NCBI GenBank assembly: GCA_934320845.1
Contig: CAKRFU010000002.1
Span: 62,001-126,000, forward strand
Source: an uncultured Lachnospiraceae bacterium
Lineage (GTDB): Bacteria > Bacillota > Clostridia > Lachnospirales > Lachnospiraceae
Length of the DNA: 64,000 nucleotides
Direction: 5' to 3'
The notes beneath the pieces are model-generated. The model had not been told where the DNA came from, did not search any database, and worked only from the letters and a program-made list of their open reading frames with translations. The number at the start of each line of letters is the position of its first letter. Position 1 is the first letter of the stretch. A program made the position numbers and the translations under genes. Shown piece by piece: positions 58,510 through 64,000 of this stretch.

Positions 58510-60672
58510 TTATAAATGAAGTACACGTTCCTTTATTTCCTGAGTTCTGCCCTGATTCCAGAATTGTGTTCCGATGTATCCGCAGGTTCTTCTTGCGACA
58601 TTCATTTTATTTTGATCTGTATTGCTACAGTTAGGACATTGCCATATAAGTTTGCCACTTTCATCTTCAACTATCTGAATTTGACCGTTGTATCCGCAGC
58701 ATTGGCAGTAATCGCTTTTGGTATTGAGTTCAGCATACATTATGTTGTCGTAAATATATTTTATGACTTCAAGCACAGCAGCTATGTTATTTTCAAGATT
58801 TGGAACCTCAACATAGCTTACGGCACCACCCGGCGAGAGTTTTTGGAATTGTGCTTCAAATTTTAATTTATCAAATGCATTTATTGGTTCAGTTACATGT
58901 ACATGATAGCTGTTTGTAATGTAATTTTTATCGGTGACACCCTCGATTATGCCAAATCTTTTTTGGAGGCATTTAGCAAATTTGTATGTCGTAGATTCAA
59001 GTGGTGTTCCGTAGAGACTGAAATCGATATTTTCTTCTGCTTTCCATTGGCTGCAATAATCATTAAGCTTTTTCATTATCTCCAATGCAAAAGGTGTTGC
59101 ATCAGGTGAAGTGTGGGATTTTCCGGTCATATATCGTACACATTCGCACAATCCGGCATATCCGAGGGAAATAGTCGAATATCCATTGTAAAGGAGCCTG
59201 TCTATTTTTTCACCCTTTTTAAGGCGTGCGAGAGCACCGTATTGCCAGAGGATAGGTGCAACATCGGATAATGTACCTTTCAATCGGTTGTGTCGGTACA
59301 TAAGAGCTTTTTTGCAAAGCTTCATGCGCTCATCAAATATTTTCCAGAATTTGTTTAAATTCTTTTCGGAAGAGCATGCAATGTCAACAAGATTGACTGT
59401 TACAACACCCTGATTAAATCTGCCGTAAAATTTAGGCTTACCGTTTTCGTCATGATATACGGTCAGAAAAGAACGGCATCCCATGCATGGATAGCAGTTT
59501 CCGTCTTTTAAATCAAGCATGACTTTTTCGGAAATATAATCAGGAACCATTCGCTTGGCTGTACATTTTGCAGCCAGTTTTGTGAGATACCAGTATTTTG
59601 AATTCTCTGATATATTATCTTCTTCAAGTACATAGAGAAGTTTCGGAAAAGCAGGCGTAATGTAAATGCCTTTTTCATTTTTTACACCCAGTATGCGTTG
59701 ATTAAGAATTTCTTCTATTATCATGGCAAGGTCTTTTTTGGTGCGTTCATCTTTTGCTTCATTAAGATACATAAATATAGTGACAAATGGAGCCTGTCCG
59801 TTAGTGGTCATAAGTGTGATGACCTGATACTGAATCATCTGGACACCTCGTTTTATTTCATCCTTAACACGAATTTCAACGACTTTTTCAACCTGTTTAT
59901 CTGTGTAATCAAGTCCGGCTGCCTCAAATTCAAATATTACCTGTTTGAAATATTTTTTACGGCTTACATCTACAAAAGGTGCAAGGTGTGCCAGTGAAAA
60001 ACTCTGTCCGCCATATTGTGAGCTTGCAATCTGTGCAATGCTTTGTGTTGCAATATTGCAGGCAGTTGCAAAGCTTTTTGGTGTGTCAATCATAGTCTCA
60101 CTTATTACGGTACCGTTTTGAAGCATGTCTTCAAGGTTTACAAGACAGCAGTTATGCATATGCTGTGCAAAATAATCAGAATCATGAAAATGGATGATTC
60201 CCTGTTCATGTGCTCTTACAATATCTTCCGGCAGCAGAAATCGTTTTGTAATGTCTTTGCTTACCTCACCTGCCATATAATCACGCTGAACGCTGTTTAC
60301 AGTAGGATTTTTGTTGGAATTTTCCTGCATAACTTCTTCATTGTCACATTCGATAAGACTTAAAATCTGCTTATCAGTCGAATTGGATTTTCTGACAAGT
60401 GCCCTGTTATATCGGTAGGTAATATATTTTCTTGCGAGCGCAAAGGCACGCTTATTCATAATCTGATCTTCAACCAAATCCTGAATTTCTTCGACATTCA
60501 GGGCTCTATGCATATCTTCACAGATTTTTTCAACATTTGATGCTATTTCGCGTATCTGTTCTTCTGAAAGTCTCTCTATGGTAGGGACTTCGATGTTAGC
60601 TTTACTGATAGCGGCAATGATTTTATCAGCGTCAAATTCATTTTCAGAGCCGCTTCTTTTAATGATTTTCAT
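58510..60672 (-). CDS. nrdD: Anaerobic (class III) ribonucleoside-triphosphate reductase
   Basis: A 720-residue glycyl-radical enzyme. It has an N-terminal ATP-cone (KIIKRSGSENEFDADKI) and a catalytic core with HDSDYFAQHMHNC. A C-terminal zinc site consists of CQCCG and CPNC, and the glycyl-radical motif is RTCGYIGTQF. It reduces ribonucleoside triphosphates under anaerobic conditions and must be activated by the radical SAM enzyme NrdG. NrdG is not encoded on either side, contrary to the usual nrdD-nrdG order. The length is normal. Confidence 0.95.
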   Translation of the reverse strand: MKIIKRSGSENEFDADKIIAAISKANIEVPTIERLSEEQIREIASNVEKICEDMHRALNVEEIQDLVEDQIMNKRAFALARKYITYRYNRALVRKSNSTDKQILSLIECDNEEVMQENSNKNPTVNSVQRDYMAGEVSKDITKRFLLPEDIVRAHEQGIIHFHDSDYFAQHMHNCCLVNLEDMLQNGTVISETMIDTPKSFATACNIATQSIAQIASSQYGGQSFSLAHLAPFVDVSRKKYFKQVIFEFEAAGLDYTDKQVEKVVEIRVKDEIKRGVQMIQYQVITLMTTNGQAPFVTIFMYLNEAKDERTKKDLAMIIEEILNQRILGVKNEKGIYITPAFPKLLYVLEEDNISENSKYWYLTKLAAKCTAKRMVPDYISEKVMLDLKDGNCYPCMGCRSFLTVYHDENGKPKFYGRFNQGVVTVNLVDIACSSEKNLNKFWKIFDERMKLCKKALMYRHNRLKGTLSDVAPILWQYGALARLKKGEKIDRLLYNGYSTISLGYAGLCECVRYMTGKSHTSPDATPFALEIMKKLNDYCSQWKAEENIDFSLYGTPLESTTYKFAKCLQKRFGIIEGVTDKNYITNSYHVHVTEPINAFDKLKFEAQFQKLSPGGAVSYVEVPNLENNIAAVLEVIKYIYDNIMYAELNTKSDYCQCCGYNGQIQIVEDESGKLIWQCPNCSNTDQNKMNVARRTCGYIGTQFWNQGRTQEIKERVLHL

Positions 60673-60702
60673 ATAATTCCTGCTTTCTTCAATGGATTTT
60701 TC

Positions 60703-61593
60703 TTATTTGTTTTTCTTGACCTTTGTATTTATATATCCAATCATCTCCTTTACAGATATTGAAGATTTATTTTTAGGGATGAAACGCATTGTCGGAAATG
60801 CATCGACTATACGTCTGCTTCCAAAGAATAAATGTCTTGTTTTAAGGATAGAATGACTTTTTTCGCGATATTCATTTAATTTGTCCTCAATAAGTCGAAT
60901 TTTAGGTTCTTCAGTCACCGTCTCCTTAATAGAAGCAAGTTTTTCTCTGACAGTATCTATTTTTTCACTCAGACCGATTTTAGCAAGAAAATCGTCTTTT
61001 AAAGAACTAAGCTGCATATCCTGAAGCTGTTGTTCAAGTTCCTGACGGAATGAGTAGAGAGTTTCGAGCTGTTTCTTGAAATTTATTGTTTCGATAACGG
61101 TATATGTCAAATCAATTGCAGATATGACGATAAGAACGGCGAGTATTTTCTGACCTGTACTCTCAGGGATAAGACCAATCAGCCATTTGGCGAAAGGCTC
61201 AAGCACGTCGAATAAAAACAGTGTTAAGAATCCCCAAAACATTGACGGGATAATGGCAATCCTGCCGTTAAGATTATAAGGTGCAGTTGAATAATCCCAC
61301 CATTTTGCATGAAATAATTTTTCAAGTACATATGAGGTAATATATTCAATTACGGTTGCGATAAGCATTCCTGCCACATACAATAAAGATGGATGCGTGG
61401 AAACAGGACGTAAAAGCACATATACAAGAGTTGCGCCTGTTCCGTAGAGAGGAAGCATTGGACCTACAAGAAAACCTCTGTTGACGGGCTTTTTTGTTCT
61501 GACGGAAACAAAAATACTTTCGTAAACCCAGCCTAAAATGCTGAAAACATAAAAATTCATCAGAATAAAATAAATAGAAAGACCCAATACCAT
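60703..61593 (-). CDS. Putative ABC-transporter type IV membrane protein (PF06541-like)
   Basis: A 296-residue protein with six or so membrane helices in residues 1-180. It has the typical GWVYESIFVSVRTKKPVNRG and GPMLPLYGTGA segments of the CmpB-like family, a Trp-rich KWWDYS segment, then a coiled coil and basic tail outside the family core. The biological role of these proteins is unknown. The ATG at 61593 lies behind GGAGGTTTAT. It sits upstream of nrdD on the same strand, with a 30-bp gap. The 200 bp on its other side (61594-61800) show no gene. Confidence 0.82.
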   Translation of the reverse strand: MVLGLSIYFILMNFYVFSILGWVYESIFVSVRTKKPVNRGFLVGPMLPLYGTGATLVYVLLRPVSTHPSLLYVAGMLIATVIEYITSYVLEKLFHAKWWDYSTAPYNLNGRIAIIPSMFWGFLTLFLFDVLEPFAKWLIGLIPESTGQKILAVLIVISAIDLTYTVIETINFKKQLETLYSFRQELEQQLQDMQLSSLKDDFLAKIGLSEKIDTVREKLASIKETVTEEPKIRLIEDKLNEYREKSHSILKTRHLFFGSRRIVDAFPTMRFIPKNKSSISVKEMIGYINTKVKKNK

Positions 61594-61800
61594 ATAAACC
61601 TCCAAAAAGTGATTTAGTAAATAATCGTATAATTATTCTAAAGCGTTTTGATATAATGGTATCTTTTTTAGGGCAGTTAGTCAATAGGGACAGATCGGAA
61701 CTAAAAATATAAAAAATATGGCGGATGAATAGTTTACGGGCATTCAGAAGTTAAATCAGATAGAAACTGAAAAAACTGAAAAACGGGCAATGAAAACAAC

Positions 61801-61829
61801 TTGACAGCGGCTTTAAAAGTAAATATAAT
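61801..61829 (+). promoter_or_regulatory. sigma-A promoter of the TPP riboswitch-thiC unit
   Basis: A perfect TTGACA and perfect TATAAT with 17-bp spacing, ending 8 bp before the aptamer. Confidence 0.88.
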
Positions 61830-61836
61830 CAAATAC

Positions 61837-61913
61837 ATCTGGGGAGCTTAATGCTGAGAGGGATTTTATCCGACCCATATGACCTGATACAGTTAGTACT
61901 GTCGTAGGCAGAT
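61837..61913 (+). ncRNA. TPP riboswitch (THI element)
   Basis: GGGGAGC, GCTGAGAGGG, CCGACCCATATGACCTGAT and the closing TAGGCAGAT form the conserved thiamine pyrophosphate aptamer; ATCTG and CAGAT pair as P1. It lies before thiC and, with the terminator downstream, would turn the gene off when TPP is abundant. Confidence 0.95.
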
Positions 61914-61983
61914 ATTATTTATATTGATTACGGTTTTTGTATGATATACTGTTTGATATATATTGTTATAATTATGCATGGTC

Positions 61984-62027
61984 ACTCCGGATGACGACTT
62001 TATATCGTTTGTCCGGAGTTTTTATTT
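61984..62027 (+). terminator. Expression-platform terminator of the TPP riboswitch
   Basis: ACTCCGGA pairs with TCCGGAGT, with weak further pairing inside, and a T-rich run follows. It is 120 bp before thiC. Confidence 0.8.
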
Positions 62028-62055
62028 GGAAAAAATCTTCCCCTATACAACATAT

Positions 62056-62104
62056 TTAAATGATGTTTGGGTCAAAAGGTATTTTGAATCTTGCATCATT
62101 TAAA
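62056..62104. repeat. Palindromic dispersed repeat, copy 3 (most complete)
   Basis: The outer arms TTAAATGATG / CATCATTTAA and inner arms GTCAAAA / TTTTGAA-type surround a GGTA centre. The reverse complement of its core matches 20345-20379 at about 32 of 34 positions, and one arm matches 19478-19507. It lies between the riboswitch terminator and the thiC ribosome site. Confidence 0.7.
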
Positions 62105-62146
62105 TTAATACATAAATTTCGACAAATTGTTTAACGGAGGTAAAAA

Positions 62147-63454
62147 ATGGAATACGCTACACAGATGGATGCCGCAAGAAAAGGCATTTATACAAAAGAA
62201 CTTCTTGCAGTTGCAGAAGATGAAAAATTTGATAAGGATGAGCTTATAAAACTTGTTGCAGAAGGAAAAGTAATAATTCCGGCAAACAAAAATCATAAAT
62301 GTTTAAAGCCTAGCGGAATCGGAACAAAACTCAGAACAAAGATAAATGTCAATCTTGGAACATCAAGAGACTGGACGGATCTTGACATGGAGATGGAAAA
62401 AGTAAAAAGTGCAGTAGACATGGGCGCAGAAGCCATCATGGACTTAAGTTCATGTGGTGACACACAGGTGTTCAGACGCAAACTTACAAGTGAATGTCCT
62501 GCTGTTATCGGAACTGTTCCTATATATGATGCAGTTGTATATTATAAAAAAGCACTTAAGGATATTACTGCAAAAGAATGGATTGATGTCGTGAGAATGC
62601 ACGCTGAGGACGGCGTTGACTTTATGACTATTCATTGTGGTATCAACAAGGAGACTGCAAGAAGATTTAAGAGAAATAAAAGACTCATGAATATTGTTTC
62701 AAGAGGTGGTTCGATAATCTATGCATGGATGGAGATGACAGGAAATGAAAATCCATTCTATGAGTATTATGACGAAGTGCTTGATATATGCAGACAGTAT
62801 GATGTGACAATGAGTCTCGGTGATGCATGCCGTCCGGGATGTCTCAAAGATGCTACGGATGCAGCTCAGATTGAAGAACTTATTGCACTCTCAGAGCTTA
62901 CAAACAGAGCATGGGAAAAGGACGTTCAGGTAATGATAGAAGGACCGGGACATATGCCGCTTAATCAGATAAAAGCAAATATGGAAGTACAGCAGGCAAT
63001 GTGCAAAGGAGCACCGTTCTATGTACTTGGACCACTCGTAACAGATATTGCACCTGGATATGACCATATTACAGCTGCAATAGGTGGCGCGATAGCCGCA
63101 ACATACGGAGCATCTTTCCTCTGCTATGTAACTCCGGCAGAACATCTTAGACTTCCGGATGTAAATGACGTAAAAGAAGGAATTATTGCATCAAAGATAG
63201 CCGCACATGCAGCCGATATAGCTAAAGGTGTTCCGGGAGCAAGAGACTGGGATGACAACATGGGACAGGCGAGAAAGGATCTTGACTGGGAAAAGACATT
63301 TGAGTATTCAATCGACCCTGAAAAAGCTAGAGCATATCGTGCATCAGCAAAACCTGAGAAAGAGGATACATGTTCAATGTGCGGAAACTTCTGTGCAGTA
63401 AAGAATATGAATAAGATACTTGACGGAGAAATCGTATCTATATTTGATGAATAA
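62147..63454 (+). CDS. thiC: Phosphomethylpyrimidine synthase ThiC
   Basis: A 435-residue radical SAM enzyme. It has [11 protein letters not shown] at the start, [21 protein letters not shown], and the C-terminal cluster-binding [11 protein letters not shown] (Cxx C xxxx C). This is the short form usual in clostridia, without the N-terminal extension of the E. coli type. It converts AIR to the pyrimidine of thiamine. Riboswitch control fits. The ATG follows AACGGAGG. Confidence 0.97.
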   Translation: MEYATQMDAARKGIYTKELLAVAEDEKFDKDELIKLVAEGKVIIPANKNHKCLKPSGIGTKLRTKINVNLGTSRDWTDLDMEMEKVKSAVDMGAEAIMDLSSCGDTQVFRRKLTSECPAVIGTVPIYDAVVYYKKALKDITAKEWIDVVRMHAEDGVDFMTIHCGINKETARRFKRNKRLMNIVSRGGSIIYAWMEMTGNENPFYEYYDEVLDICRQYDVTMSLGDACRPGCLKDATDAAQIEELIALSELTNRAWEKDVQVMIEGPGHMPLNQIKANMEVQQAMCKGAPFYVLGPLVTDIAPGYDHITAAIGGAIAATYGASFLCYVTPAEHLRLPDVNDVKEGIIASKIAAHAADIAKGVPGARDWDDNMGQARKDLDWEKTFEYSIDPEKARAYRASAKPEKEDTCSMCGNFCAVKNMNKILDGEIVSIFDE

Positions 63455-63481
63455 TTTAATCTGATTTTTATAAAAAAACGC

Positions 63482-63515
63482 AACGCAGACTGAGTTTTTG
63501 TTTTCAGTCTGCGTT
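63482..63515. terminator. Bidirectional terminator between thiC and the HAD gene
   Basis: A perfect 12-bp stem, AACGCAGACTGA / TCAGTCTGCGTT, with A-run before and T-rich after. Confidence 0.85.
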
Positions 63516-63527
63516 TATTGTATAAAA

Positions 63528-64000
63528 CTAGGAGGGTTTTACCAGTATTTCATCAGCATTTTTTAAAATTTCGTCCCATTCATTTTTAGCAAAATCATCA
63601 TATACTGCTACTGTTTTACAGCCTGCGGCTTTTGCGGAAAGAATAGAGTATAGTGCATCTTCGTATACAATTGTATCTTCGGGTTTAAAGCCGAGAGAAG
63701 CAGCTACATTTATAAAAGTTTCAGGTACGGTTTTATCTGTCTCAAAATCCTGGCATGAAAAAAGTTTGTCGAAATATTCTAGGATGTTGAGACGCTTAAA
63801 AGCTGCCTCGGCACATTGTACAGGTGATGCTGATAAAATGATTATTGTCTCGCCGTTTTCATGAAGCTTTTTTAACAATTCTGTCATTCCGGGCTTTGCC
63901 GGTATTTCATTTTTATATTTGTTAAGCGAAAAATCATAAATATCTTTTACTATTTCATCTACGGTTTTATCAAGACCGAGTTCTATAAAGTATTTTGCAG
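63528..64000 (-). CDS. HAD-superfamily hydrolase (N-terminus beyond the window)
   Basis: At least 157 residues run off the right edge in an open frame. The first HAD motif (DxDx) is not included. Visible parts are the cap region, motif II Ser in IILSAS, the Lys region, and the acidic motif in VYEDALYSILSAKAAG, as in phosphoglycolate/beta-phosphoglucomutase-like phosphatases (subfamily IA). An internal ATG at 63887 is not the start, because the frame continues upstream with coherent protein sequence. The substrate is unknown. Confidence 0.85.
   Translation of the reverse strand, partial: AKYFIELGLDKTVDEIVKDIYDFSLNKYKNEIPAKPGMTELLKKLHENGETIIILSASPVQCAEAAFKRLNILEYFDKLFSCQDFETDKTVPETFINVAASLGFKPEDTIVYEDALYSILSAKAAGCKTVAVYDDFAKNEWDEILKNADEILVKPS

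Overview
The window looks like chromosome of an anaerobic, endospore-forming member of the Firmicutes, most likely family Lachnospiraceae. It is AT-rich, with strong Shine-Dalgarno sites, consensus sigma-A promoters, a forespore sigma factor operon, a class III (anaerobic) ribonucleotide reductase, a T-box, and THF and TPP riboswitches. Species cannot be fixed from the sequence alone. Both ends cut a gene: a cell-wall-anchored polysaccharide deacetylase on the left (5' end missing) and a HAD phosphatase on the right (N-terminus missing).

Layout. 1-5.9 kb: deacetylase, ybaK, Nudix hydrolase, a lone oligopeptide-binding lipoprotein, DUF951, then rpsF-ssb-rpsR. 6.0-9.4 kb: a possible orphan small RNA and the larE-larB-larC operon for the nickel-pincer nucleotide cofactor. 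9.4-17.7 kb: a PilZ protein, a DUF1292 protein, valS under a T-box, and an operon of a FapA/DUF342 protein, a 59-aa protein and a zinc-ribbon/TPR membrane protein. 17.9-21.5 kb: spoIIAA-spoIIAB-sigF, then a sporulation operon preceded by a near-perfect sigma-G/F-type promoter. Its first cistron is a 40-aa membrane protein, followed by spoVAA-spoVAB-spoVAC; spoVAD and spoVAE do not follow. 22.5-25.8 kb: a conspicuously AT-richer pair of ABC exporter half-transporters. 25.9-41 kb: tRNA-Trp, a B12-type radical SAM protein, VanW protein, AIRS-like protein, an Lrp/aminotransferase pair, trmL, pfkA, riboswitch-controlled folT, and a minus-strand mutS2 - response regulator - histidine kinase operon with a strong hairpin between the last two. 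41.3-44.6 kb: an HtrA-like protein whose catalytic triad is broken, and a 631-aa protein joining a divergent RelA/SpoT domain to about 450 residues I do not recognise. 44.7-51.7 kb: tsaE-tsaB-rimI-rnz-tsaD (t6A modification, tRNA 3' processing) and RNase Y. 51.8-64 kb: an ASKHA corrinoid-activator-like protein, proC, an M23 peptidase, a canonical small alarmone synthetase, RluC-like synthase, recU, an Hpt protein, nrdD, a type IV ABC-like membrane protein, and thiC under a TPP riboswitch.

Most of the window is housekeeping and sporulation sequence. The best places for something undescribed are the RelA/SpoT fusion (42641-44536), the HtrA-like pseudoprotease (41324-42601), the unlisted small proteins (16072, 19578, 29198), the candidate small RNA before larE, and two families of short dispersed repeats: a roughly 90-bp element in two copies and a roughly 40-bp palindrome in three copies. 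I found no CRISPR array, integrase, transposase or prophage module.
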